Shown here: in pieces, positions 27,964 through 35,240 of the stretch | Numbering within the stretch: the first letter of the stretch is position 1 | Layout: each line of letters starts with the position of its first letter | DNA from: Thermomonas sp. XSG | Lineage (GTDB): Bacteria > Pseudomonadota > Gammaproteobacteria > Xanthomonadales > Xanthomonadaceae | Assembly (NCBI RefSeq): GCF_014678725.1 | Contig: NZ_CP061497.1 | Coordinates: 2,186,001-2,250,000 of the forward strand | Length of the DNA: 64,000 nucleotides | Direction of reading: 5' to 3' | The notes under the pieces: generated by a model | What the model was told of the DNA's origin: nothing | The model's database searches: none | The model's input: only the letters and a program-made list of their open reading frames with translations | Made by a program: the position numbers and the translations under genes

Positions 27964-28023
27964 GCCTAACACCTGAGTTAAGCCGCGCCGCGAAGCGGCG
28001 TCGGCTTGGACGAATTGTTAGGT
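27964..28023 (-). other. attC site 2
   Basis: 60 bases, from gcctaac (27964-27970) to gttaggt (28017-28023) on the plus strand, with the same L boxes and core gccgcgaagcggc as its neighbours. Almost identical to site 4 in the central part, as in a chromosomal array with a host-specific attC family. Confidence 0.92.
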
Positions 28024-28406
28024 GCGCGGCGACCACGCCACAAGACATGAAGCGCGCACCCGACTGGACCGAGAAGGACAAGCAACCATGGGGCCAAGCC
28101 ACCCTTAGGTTCTGCGAGGATAGCGCTCACACCAACCTGCGAAAGGTCGCCGACTGCCAAGTAAACCGCTAGGGCAGAAAACGGGGCCGCCGTAAGCAGG
28201 CCGAGCAGAAGGAGCAGTGCCACGCGCCCAAAGGCACGTTGCCCCATAGGGAAGGTGGAAGCGGTAGCCCAGATGACGCCGGCGGCGCCAGCAAGGGCGC
28301 CTGGCCAAAGCAAGTACATCTTCAAGGCGAGTACAAAGAACAGGCCAAAGCATGCCGGCAGAACCCCGATCGCGAGATACAAACCACGGCGACCGACTTG
28401 CTTCAT
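27978..28406 (-). CDS. Integron cassette 2 protein: small multi-pass membrane protein
   Basis: 142 residues starting MKQVGRRGLYLAIGVLPACF at 28406. Four hydrophobic helices can be drawn: LYLAIGVLPACFGLFFVLAL, LLWPGALAGAAGVIWATA, VALLLLLGLLTAAPFSALAV and APWLLVLLGPVGCALHVLW. The C-terminal NNSSKPTPLRGAA is attC-encoded, with the TAA in the L' box. Function unknown. The frame is open 12 codons further up but that part is attC sequence. Confidence 0.8.
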   Translation of the reverse strand: MKQVGRRGLYLAIGVLPACFGLFFVLALKMYLLWPGALAGAAGVIWATASTFPMGQRAFGRVALLLLLGLLTAAPFSALAVYLAVGDLSQVGVSAILAEPKGGLAPWLLVLLGPVGCALHVLWRGRRAPNNSSKPTPLRGAA

Positions 28407-28412
28407 GCGCGC

Positions 28413-28529
28413 ACCTAACACCTGAGTTAAGCCGCGCCGCAACGTGGTGTAGCCGAAGCGGACAGCAGCGAATGCGGGAAAGCTATCACGACGCCGCGAA
28501 GCGGCGTCGGCTTGAACGAATTGTTAGGC
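28413..28529 (-). other. attC site 1, 117 bp with enlarged central region
   Basis: Ends acctaac (28413-28419) and gttaggc (28523-28529) and both L boxes match the other sites, but the centre holds 57 extra bases flanked by a repeated gccgc. The rest aligns to the 60-base sites without gaps. Variable central loops are tolerated by integron integrases, so the site may still recombine. Confidence 0.88.
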
Positions 28530-28551
28530 GCACATGCGGCCATGAATGTGA

Positions 28552-28719
28552 TCAACCCAAGCCCCAAAAGCCATCCCAGAAGATCTTCCAGGAAGTCTTC
28601 AACTTTTTGCCGAGTTCTTTTGGCTGGATCAACAGTAATGCTAAGAACCAAAGAATCGCGCCGGCCATGATTGCAAGGCCGATAAGGGTGATCAGAGCTG
28701 CAAGTGGATCTGCGTGCAT
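28552..28719 (-). CDS. Integron cassette 1 protein: 55-residue membrane protein
   Basis: The first cassette encodes MHADPLAALITLIGLAIMAG followed by AILWFLALLLIQPKELGKKL and a C-terminal amphipathic, Trp/Phe-rich end (TSWKIFWDGFWGLG). One long or two short hydrophobic helices, then a basic stretch: a small inner-membrane protein by the positive-inside rule. It is the best-formed frame in the cassette and ends before the attC. A longer 99-codon frame on the same strand (28427-28726) runs through the attC and lacks protein-like composition. Weak ribosome site (TTGAGCC). Confidence 0.65.
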   Translation of the reverse strand: MHADPLAALITLIGLAIMAGAILWFLALLLIQPKELGKKLKTSWKIFWDGFWGLG

Positions 28720-28766
28720 GGCTCAAGATCGTCTCATGGCTCTTGCATGGGGACTCGGAACATTGC

Positions 28767-28809
28767 GCCTAACACCTGAGTAGACCCCAAAAGCGGGGTA
28801 TGGGACCGG
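28767..28809 (-). other. attI recombination site (attI/cassette 1 junction)
   Basis: On the minus strand the integrase-proximal DNA runs into CTACTCAGGTG/TTAGGC (28767-28783), the G/TTAGGC cut point of the first cassette. The flank ACTCAGGTG is the same as in attC L'-R', then diverges. A short hairpin (CCCC-GCTTTT-GGGG, 28785-28798) lies beside it. The outer limit of attI is not visible. Confidence 0.7.
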
Positions 28810-28838
28810 ATGTTGCGTGGTCGGAAGAGGGCGGTCAA
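28810..28838 (-). promoter_or_regulatory. Candidate cassette promoter Pc
   Basis: Minus strand: TTGACC (28838-28833), 17-base spacer, CAACAT (28815-28810), pointing at the cassettes and ending about 37 bases before the attI junction. The -35 matches five of six consensus bases, the -10 three of six. It is the best pair in the intI/cassette gap and would drive all four cassette genes. Confidence 0.42.
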
Positions 28839-28891
28839 GGCGATTTCCTACCAAGAAACAATCCCTTAACCGCTATGCGGAGGTGCGGCGA

Positions 28892-28933
28892 ATGCTGAAC
28901 CATCGTGGTTATGCGGCGGATCCGGGGGCGTAA
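28892..28933 (+). CDS. 13-codon leader ORF overlapping intI start
   Basis: ATG at 28892 stands eight bases after GGAGG (28879-28883), the strongest ribosome site in this region, and encodes [13 protein letters not shown] before TAA. The TAA overlaps the intI ATG as TAATG. Since intI itself has no clear ribosome site, it is probably translated by reinitiation after this leader. Too short for normal gene calling; whether the peptide matters is unknown. Confidence 0.5.
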   Translation: MLNHRGYAADPGA

Positions 28934-29940
28934 TGGCGCAGATACTTGAAAGACGGGGTGTAGCACCGGGGCCGGTAGGGGAGGGCAAAGCCCGCCTGAT
29001 GGAAGTGGTTCGCTGCAGAATCCGCGCAAGACACTACAGTTTGCGCACGGAGCAAGCGTATCTGGGGTGGATCCGTCAGTTCATTTTGGCGAACGGGCGC
29101 CGTCACCCCCGTGAGTTGGGGGGCGCGGAGGTGGAGGCGTTCCTCAGCGGGCTGGCGACGGAGCGTAACGTGGCGGCCAGTACCCAGAACCAGGCGCTGT
29201 CGGCGCTGCTGTTCCTCTATCGCGAGGTACTGCGGGTGGATCTGCCGTGGATGGCGTCGGTGCTGCGGGCCAAGCGGCCGCGGCGGTTGCCGGTGGTGCT
29301 GTCGGTGGAGGAGGTGCGGCGGCTGTTGTCGATGATGGAGGGGCGCACCTGGCTGATGGCCAGCCTCTTGTATGGCACCGGGATGCGGCTGATGGAGTGC
29401 CTGCGGCTGCGGGTCAAGGACGTGGATTTCGCCCGCAACGAGATCCTGATTCGCAACGGCAAGGGCGGCAAGGATCGGCGCACCATGCTGCCGCGCGCGC
29501 TGGAAGGGCCGCTTCGGCGGGAGATCGAACGGGCGCGGCTGCTGCACCGGCAGGATATCGCCGAAGGATTCGGTGAGGCGCCGTTGCCCGATGCGCTGTC
29601 ACGCAAGTATCCGCAGGCCGGACGCGAGTTCGGCTGGCAGTTCGTGTTCGCGGCCGACCGGCGCTCGGTGGACCCGCGCACCGGCGCCATCCATCGCCAC
29701 CATGTCGATGATGCGGTGCTGGCGCGTGCCTTGAAGCAGGCGCGTGCGCAGGCGGGAATCGAGAAGCTGCTCAGCGCGCACACTTTGCGCCACTCGTTCG
29801 CAACCCACCTGCTTGAAACCGGCTACGACATCCGCACTATCCAGGAGCTGTTGGGGCACAAGGATGTGGCCACCACCCAGATCTACACGCACGTGCTGAA
29901 CCGTGGTGGGCGCGGGGTGCGCAGTCCGCTCGACGCGTGA
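28933..29940 (+). CDS. intI: Integron integrase (IntI-type tyrosine recombinase)
   Basis: 335 residues, close to the 337 of class 1 IntI1. N-terminal SAM-like domain with [18 protein letters not shown]; catalytic residues Arg152 (GTGMRLMEC), His283 and Arg286 ([10 protein letters not shown]), His309 (LLGHKD) and Tyr318 (TQIYTHVL). The IntI-specific extra patch is present at 217-240 ([14 protein letters not shown]...). All are intact, so the enzyme should be able to excise and insert cassettes. Faces away from the cassettes, the usual integron order. Confidence 0.97.
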   Translation: MAQILERRGVAPGPVGEGKARLMEVVRCRIRARHYSLRTEQAYLGWIRQFILANGRRHPRELGGAEVEAFLSGLATERNVAASTQNQALSALLFLYREVLRVDLPWMASVLRAKRPRRLPVVLSVEEVRRLLSMMEGRTWLMASLLYGTGMRLMECLRLRVKDVDFARNEILIRNGKGGKDRRTMLPRALEGPLRREIERARLLHRQDIAEGFGEAPLPDALSRKYPQAGREFGWQFVFAADRRSVDPRTGAIHRHHVDDAVLARALKQARAQAGIEKLLSAHTLRHSFATHLLETGYDIRTIQELLGHKDVATTQIYTHVLNRGGRGVRSPLDA

Positions 29941-29943
29941 GCC

Positions 29944-30366
29944 TCAGGGCGTGGCGGCGGTGACGTGCAGCGTGGCCTTGGGCGCGATGCCCCGCTCCAG
30001 CGACTGCAGGGCGATGCGCAGGCCGCCCACGGTGGCCTCGGTCTGGCCGCGGTTGGGCAGCGGGCTGGTATGCAGCGACAGCTCGCTGGCGCTGCCGGCC
30101 TTGGGTTGCCAGCGCAGGCGGATTTCAGCATCGCCGGCCCAGACGCAGCGCACGTCCGGGGGGCAGCGCGAGTCGTTGACCAGCTGCAGGTAGGTCAGCT
30201 GGCTGCCATCCAGAAGGGTGGCGCGTTCGCCCACGCCCAAGGTCACGGTCTGCGGGGCGTGGTCATGCATGGGGCTGTCCTTGCCGGCAGGCGGCTGGGG
30301 GGTGGGCGCTGCGCCGACGCAGCCGGCGAGCAGGGCGATGGCAAGGAGGCTGGCGATACGGCGCAT
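29944..30366 (-). CDS. Hypothetical lipoprotein with CPPDVRCVWAG motif
   Basis: 140 residues: lipoprotein signal IASLLAIALLAGCVG (lipobox LAGC), a Pro-rich linker, then a beta-rich domain with TLGVGERATLLDGSQLTYLQ and the two-Cys motif SRCPPDVRCVWAGDAEIRL. That motif is widespread in uncharacterised bacterial envelope proteins; the Cys pair may form a disulfide. It is the first gene to the right of intI, stop codons four bases apart (convergent). Function unknown. Confidence 0.7.
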   Translation of the reverse strand: MRRIASLLAIALLAGCVGAAPTPQPPAGKDSPMHDHAPQTVTLGVGERATLLDGSQLTYLQLVNDSRCPPDVRCVWAGDAEIRLRWQPKAGSASELSLHTSPLPNRGQTEATVGGLRIALQSLERGIAPKATLHVTAATP

Positions 30367-30462
30367 GGCGGGCTCGCGGTGGTGGAGTCAGTGCGGGATA
30401 TAGCACTTCCATGGTGGAGGCGGCGTGCCTGGAGCCGCCACCGGTTCAGTCGTGGTCGCGCT

Positions 30463-31131
30463 TCATGCCATCGGTGAGGCTTGAGTGCCGGCCAGCCGCA
30501 GCGGTTCCGGCAGCCGATTGCCGGTGGCGAAGCGCATCACCAGTTCCGGGGCCGCCGCCATCGCCACCCGATGGCCTGGCGAGACCACCAGCGGCTCGCA
30601 GTCCGGCCGGCTGCGCAGCAGCCAGCCGATCTGCTGGCGGCCGTCACGCAGCGGGGTGAACGCGCCGCGCATTTCGTGCAGCGCCATTCGCGCTTCGCCG
30701 GTGAGCGTGCTGGTGGCGACGCCGATGCTGGGCACGCCGGAGGCCACGCCGAAATGTGCCGCGATGCCGAACCGCTGCGGGTGGGCGGAGCCGTGGCCGC
30801 GGACGAACGCCAGGTCCGGGGCGTGCCGCAGCATGGCCAGCACGTCCAGCAGTGCGGGCAACTCGCGGAAGCTGCGCAGGCCGGGAAGTGCCGGCATCGA
30901 GGCGGGCCTGCGGGCGGTCTGCCGGTCGAGCACCGCCAGGGTGTCTGCATCCATCAGCACCGCGACTGCGCGCACGGTGGCACCCTCGTCCTCGCTGCCG
31001 ACCTCGAAACCGGCGATGCTGCGCAACGGCTGTGCGAAGCGGTCGCGCAGCTCCACCTGGCCAGCCAGGCTTGCCTGCAGTTCCCGAAGCGCCTCGGCAT
31101 CGCCCGCCCATTGCGGGGCTGCGCTGCTCAC
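30463..31131 (-). CDS. nfi: Endonuclease V homologue with altered active site
   Basis: 222 residues aligning along the whole of E. coli Nfi: SIAGFEVGSEDEG, LPGLRSFRELPALL, PDLAFVRGHGSAHPQRFGIA, VPSIGVATSTLTG and SPGHRVAMAAA. Nfi cleaves DNA near deaminated bases. Of the catalytic carboxylates, Asp35 is Glu (E43 here), Glu89 is kept (E90) and Asp110 is Arg (R111); the DNA-contacting Lys139 is Thr. Metal-dependent cleavage is therefore doubtful. GTG start overlaps the stop of the upstream phosphatase gene by four bases. Confidence 0.85.
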   Translation of the reverse strand: MSSAAPQWAGDAEALRELQASLAGQVELRDRFAQPLRSIAGFEVGSEDEGATVRAVAVLMDADTLAVLDRQTARRPASMPALPGLRSFRELPALLDVLAMLRHAPDLAFVRGHGSAHPQRFGIAAHFGVASGVPSIGVATSTLTGEARMALHEMRGAFTPLRDGRQQIGWLLRSRPDCEPLVVSPGHRVAMAAAPELVMRFATGNRLPEPLRLAGTQASPMA

Positions 31132-31676
31132 GGCGTGGCGGCCGGGGCGGGAGTGGCTGCGCCGTAGCGTTCCACCAGCAGGCGCGGCTGGCCGTCGGCG
31201 CCGATGCGGATGGTGCTGAGGCGGTCGTATTCGTGGTCCGGCATCGGGGCGACGGCGCAGCCGCAAAGCGCGGCGACGATTGCGGGCACGGTATTGCTGT
31301 GGCCGGCTACCAGCACCGTGCCGCGCGGGTGCGCGGCGCGCAGGCGGGCGGCAAGGGCGGCAGCCGGTTCGCCGGCGGCATAGGCCGTGATCGCCAGCCC
31401 GCGTGCCTGCGCGGTGGGTGAAAGGGTCTGGCCGGTGCGCTTGAATTCGGTGGCGTAGGCCGCCGCGAGCGGCAGGTCGCCGAGCCGTTCCGCCAGTGCG
31501 CGTGCGCGGGCGTGGCCGGCCGCGCTCAGGTCGGGGTCGTGGCTGGCGTCGACCTTCTCCGCATGGCGCACCACGATGAACGTGGCCGTGTCGGCGGTGA
31601 CGGGCAGGCGGCTGGCGCAGGCGGCCAGCAACATGCAGGCCAGTACGGCGATGGGGGCGAAAAGGCGTCGGCGCAT
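31128..31676 (-). CDS. Histidine phosphatase family lipoprotein
   Basis: 182 residues: lipoprotein signal (FAPIAVLACMLLAACAS, lipobox LAAC) then a short phosphoglycerate-mutase-like phosphatase with the catalytic RHG-type motif as FIVVRHAEKVD, LSAAGHARARALAERL, and the second His in VLVAGHSNTVPAIV. Resembles SixA-sized enzymes but is predicted to sit in the envelope; substrate unknown. Coupled to the endonuclease V-like gene by a GTGA overlap. Start at 31676 is set by the signal sequence. Confidence 0.82.
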   Translation of the reverse strand: MRRRLFAPIAVLACMLLAACASRLPVTADTATFIVVRHAEKVDASHDPDLSAAGHARARALAERLGDLPLAAAYATEFKRTGQTLSPTAQARGLAITAYAAGEPAAALAARLRAAHPRGTVLVAGHSNTVPAIVAALCGCAVAPMPDHEYDRLSTIRIGADGQPRLLVERYGAATPAPAATP

Positions 31677-31754
31677 CCGCACATCATAGGTCGTGCGCAC
31701 GGTCCATCGCCGGGGGCGTCCCGCTTTGCCCGCTCTGCTTGCGTTGACGGCGTG

Positions 31755-34700
31755 CTATCCCGGTTGCAGCGCCGTCAGCAGACCACGCGCGGCGCTGAAG
31801 CGCGTGGCCGCGTCCGGCAGCTCCAGGGTGATGCGCAGCTTGTCCGGGCCATCCATGCGGTAGTGCTTGGGCTGGCCCTGGATCAGCCGGATCACCGCCA
31901 TCGGATCGACCGCGGGTTTTTCGACGAACTGCATGCGCCCGCCGCTGCCGCCCAGGTCGAGCTTGCGGATGCCGAGCCGCGTTGCATCCAGTTTCAGCTC
32001 GGCGGTGGCGAACAGGTGCTTGGTGGCATCCGGCAGCAGGCCGAAGCGGTCGATCATCTCCACCTGCAGCTCGCGCAGCGCATTGCCATCGCGGGCGGCA
32101 CTGATGCGCTTGTACAGGGTCAGGCGTGCGTGCGGGTCGGGCAGGTAGTCGTCCGGGATCAGCGCCGGCACGTGCAGGTCCACGTCGGCGCCGAAGCGGT
32201 CGGTGTCGTCCACGTCGGGGATCCTGCCCTGCTTGATCGACTTGACCGCGCGCTCCAGCAGCTCGGTGTAGAGGCTGAAGCCGACTTCCGCCATCTGACC
32301 GCTCTGGTCTTCGCCCAGCAGTTCGCCGGCGCCGCGGATTTCCAGGTCGTGGGTGGCCAGGGTGAAGCCGGCGCCCAGTTCGTCCATCGAGCTGATCGCC
32401 TCCAGCCGCTTCTTCGCATCCGGGGTGATGCTGCGCCCGTCCGGCACGAGGAGGTAGGCGTAGGCCCGATGGTGGCTGCGGCCCACGCGCCCGCGCAGCT
32501 GGTGCAGCTGGGCCAGGCCGAACTTGTCGGCGCGGTTGATCAGGATGGTGTTGGCATTGGGGATGTCGATGCCGGATTCGATGATGGTCGAACACAGCAG
32601 CACGTTGGTGCGCTGCTTGTGGAAGTCCAGCATCACCCGCTCCAGCTCGCGCTCGTGCATCTGCCCGTGCGCAATCCCGATGCGCGCATCCGGCACCAGC
32701 GCCTGCAGCTCGTCGTGCATGCGGCCGATGCTCTCGACGTCGTTGTGCAGGAAATACACCTGGCCGCCGCGGGCCAGTTCGCGCTGGAAGGCCTCGCGCA
32801 GGAGCGCGTCGTCCCAGACGTGGACGAAGGTCTGCACCGCCAGCCGGTTGGCCGGCGGGGTGGCGATGATCGACAGGTCGCGCAGTCCGCTCATCGCCAT
32901 GTTCAGGGTGCGCGGAATGGGCGTGGCGGTCAGGGTGAGCAGGTGCACGTTGGCGCGCAGCTTCTTCAGCGCCTCCTTCTGGCGCACGCCGAAGCGCTGT
33001 TCCTCGTCGACGATGACCAGGCCTAGGTCGCTGAACTTCACGTCCGGCTGCAGCAGGCGGTGGGTGCCGACGATCACGTCGAGTTTCCCCTCGGCAAGCT
33101 TTGCAAGCTCGGCTTCGATTTCCTTCTTCGACTTGAAGCGCGACAGTACTTCCACCTTCAGCGGCCAGTCGGCGAAGCGGTCGCGGAAGTTGCGGTAGTG
33201 CTGCTCAGCCAGCAGGGTGGTCGGCACCAGCACCGCCACCTGCTTGCCGCTGCTGGCGGCGGCGAACGCGGCGCGCACCGCGACTTCGGTCTTGCCGAAG
33301 CCGACGTCGCCGCAGACCACGCGGTCCATCGGCTGCGAGGAGGCAAGATCGCGCAGCACCGCTTCGATGGCGGCGTGCTGGTCGGGGGTTTCCTCGAACG
33401 GGAACGTGGCGGCGAACGGTTCGTACATCGCCCGGTCCACGTCGATCGCCAGGCCCTGCCGTGCATGGCGCTTGGCCTGGATCTCCAGCAGCTCGGCGGC
33501 GACGTCACGGACCTTGTCGGCGGCCTTCTTCTTCGCCTTCGCCCACTGCTCGCCGCCGAGGTTGTGCAGCGGCGCGGTGTCGGGGTTGGCGCCGGAATAG
33601 CGGCTGATGCGGTCCAGCTGCGCCACCGGCACGTACAGGCGGTCGCCCTTGGCGTATTCGATGTCGAGGAATTCGCCGGGCATGCCGCCGACGTCCATCG
33701 CCACCAGCCCGCGGTAGCGGCCGACGCCGTGATCCTCGTGGACGATCGGCGCGCCCAGGGTCAACTCGCCGAGGTCGCGGATGATCGCTTCCGGCTCGCG
33801 TCCCGCGCGCCTGCGCCGGCGCGGCTGGCTGGCGCGCTCGGGGAACAGCTGGCGCTCGGTCAGGACGGCCGTTTGCGGGGCGTCGAGCGCGAAGCCGTCG
33901 TCGAACGGGGCGACGGTGATGGCGAAGCGGGTGTCGCTGGCGGCGAAGGCCGGCCAGTTTTCACTCACCACCGGTTTCAACCCTGCCGCCTGCAGCACTT
34001 CCAGCAGCGCCTCGCGGCGGCCGGCGGAATCCGCGGCTACCAGCACGCGGCCGGGATAGCTCGACAGGAAATCACGCAGTGCCTGCCCCGCAGGCTGGTC
34101 CTTCACGGTCAACGGCAGCGCCGGCGCCGGCTGCACCGGCAGCGGCTGCGCATCGCCATGGCGCGGGTGCTCGGCGCCGCAGACTTCGATGCGCTCGAAG
34201 CGGTTCAGTGTTTCCCGCAGCGCATCCGGCGACAGCCACAGCTCGGCCGGCGGCAGCAGCGGGCGTTCGATGTCGTGGCGCAACTGCTCGAAACGCTCGC
34301 CGATCTGCTTCCAGGCGTGCTCGGCGGCTTCCAGCGCGCCGTCGCAGACCAGCGGCAGCGCGTTCGTGCCGAGGTAGTCGAACAGGGTTTCCGTGCTGCC
34401 GGCGCCGCCGCGCTGCGCGGCGAAGAACAGCGGCAGGTAGTACTCCACGCCGGCCGGCGCCAGCCCGGCCTTGAGGTCCTGCACCAGCGCGCTGCGCCGG
34501 GTGTCGATGTCGAAGCGTTCGCGCAGCGCTTCAAGCGCGCGCTGCACATGGGCATCGTCCATCGGCACTTCGCGGCCGGGCAGCAGCTCGATCGCGTCGA
34601 TCCTGTCCAGCGATCGCTGCGACTCCGGGTCGAAGGCGCGGATGCTGTCGATCTCGTCGTCCAGCAGCTCCACCCGGAACGGCGCGTCGGCGCCCATCGG

Positions 34701-35240
34701 GTACACGTCCAGCAGGCCGCCGCGCACCGCGAAATCGCCGGGGTCGAAAACCTGCGGCACGTTGCGGTAGCCGGCCGATTCCAGCCGGCGCTTCTCCGCG
34801 TCCATGTCCATGCGCTGGCCCAGCCGCACGCTGAAGCGGTTGCCCAGCACATGCCCGCGCGGGGCCAGCCGCTGCATCAGGGTGGCCGCCGGCACGATCA
34901 CCAGGCCGCGCTTGAGCTCGGGCAGCCGCGCCAGCGTGGCCAGGCGCTGGCTGACGATTTCCGGGTGCGGGCTGAAGCGGTCGAACGGCAGCGTCTCCCA
35001 GTCCGGGAAGCCCAGCACCGGCAGTGCGGGATCGCCGCCGGTGAGCGTGCGCAGGTCGGCTTCCAGCTGGTGCGCGGCGTGGTTGTCGCGCGCCACCAGC
35101 AGCAGCGGGCCATCGGCGCGCTGGGCCGCAGCCAGCGCGGCGGCGGCCAGGGCAGTGCCGGAAGCGGGGGCGCGCCACCAGGCGCGTTGCTGGCCGGGGC
35201 GCGGCATGGGGACGGGGGCTTGCAGCAGCAGATCAGGCAT
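31755..35240 (-). CDS. mfd: Transcription-repair coupling factor Mfd
   Basis: 1161 residues. N-terminal UvrB-like region (LPVLGFPDWETLPFD), RNA-polymerase interaction domain (VHEDHGVGRYRGLVAMDVGG, PVAQLDRISRYSG), then a RecG-like translocase with Walker A GDVGFGKTEVAVRAA near 640, DEEQ box VIVDEEQRFGVRQKE near 745, and the C-terminal UvrA-binding TRCF domain. Removes RNA polymerase stalled at lesions and recruits UvrA. TAGAAT on the minus strand at 35306-35301 may be its -10. ATG at 35240 (MPDLLLQ) is preferred to the one nine codons earlier. Confidence 0.97.
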   Translation of the reverse strand: MPDLLLQAPVPMPRPGQQRAWWRAPASGTALAAAALAAAQRADGPLLLVARDNHAAHQLEADLRTLTGGDPALPVLGFPDWETLPFDRFSPHPEIVSQRLATLARLPELKRGLVIVPAATLMQRLAPRGHVLGNRFSVRLGQRMDMDAEKRRLESAGYRNVPQVFDPGDFAVRGGLLDVYPMGADAPFRVELLDDEIDSIRAFDPESQRSLDRIDAIELLPGREVPMDDAHVQRALEALRERFDIDTRRSALVQDLKAGLAPAGVEYYLPLFFAAQRGGAGSTETLFDYLGTNALPLVCDGALEAAEHAWKQIGERFEQLRHDIERPLLPPAELWLSPDALRETLNRFERIEVCGAEHPRHGDAQPLPVQPAPALPLTVKDQPAGQALRDFLSSYPGRVLVAADSAGRREALLEVLQAAGLKPVVSENWPAFAASDTRFAITVAPFDDGFALDAPQTAVLTERQLFPERASQPRRRRRAGREPEAIIRDLGELTLGAPIVHEDHGVGRYRGLVAMDVGGMPGEFLDIEYAKGDRLYVPVAQLDRISRYSGANPDTAPLHNLGGEQWAKAKKKAADKVRDVAAELLEIQAKRHARQGLAIDVDRAMYEPFAATFPFEETPDQHAAIEAVLRDLASSQPMDRVVCGDVGFGKTEVAVRAAFAAASSGKQVAVLVPTTLLAEQHYRNFRDRFADWPLKVEVLSRFKSKKEIEAELAKLAEGKLDVIVGTHRLLQPDVKFSDLGLVIVDEEQRFGVRQKEALKKLRANVHLLTLTATPIPRTLNMAMSGLRDLSIIATPPANRLAVQTFVHVWDDALLREAFQRELARGGQVYFLHNDVESIGRMHDELQALVPDARIGIAHGQMHERELERVMLDFHKQRTNVLLCSTIIESGIDIPNANTILINRADKFGLAQLHQLRGRVGRSHHRAYAYLLVPDGRSITPDAKKRLEAISSMDELGAGFTLATHDLEIRGAGELLGEDQSGQMAEVGFSLYTELLERAVKSIKQGRIPDVDDTDRFGADVDLHVPALIPDDYLPDPHARLTLYKRISAARDGNALRELQVEMIDRFGLLPDATKHLFATAELKLDATRLGIRKLDLGGSGGRMQFVEKPAVDPMAVIRLIQGQPKHYRMDGPDKLRITLELPDAATRFSAARGLLTALQPG

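Larger units (their letters stand above)
26945..29940. mobile_element. Chromosomal integron: intI, attI and four gene cassettes
   Basis: A rightward intI (28933-29940) diverges from an array of four leftward cassettes, each closed by an attC recombination site. Cassette limits, taking the cut at G/TTRRRY, are 28419-28772, 27970-28418, 27542-27969 and about 26945-27541. No resistance gene is present. Integrons of this kind are known in xanthomonads, often beside ilvD; here the neighbours are an OsmC-like remnant and a lipoprotein gene. Codon use and GC in the cassettes are visibly lower than in the flanks, as expected for acquired cassettes. Confidence 0.93.

Noticed and set aside
28427..28726. 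A 99-codon minus-strand frame in integron cassette 1
   Set aside because: It reads through the whole enlarged attC and starts with Ser/Arg/His-rich sequence without a ribosome site; the 55-codon frame in another register has a coherent membrane-protein composition and ends before the attC.
26945..28772. Antibiotic-resistance cassettes of a clinical (class 1) integron
   Set aside because: No resistance gene family, no qacEdelta/sul1 and no class 1 attI; the attC sites are of one homogeneous chromosomal type.
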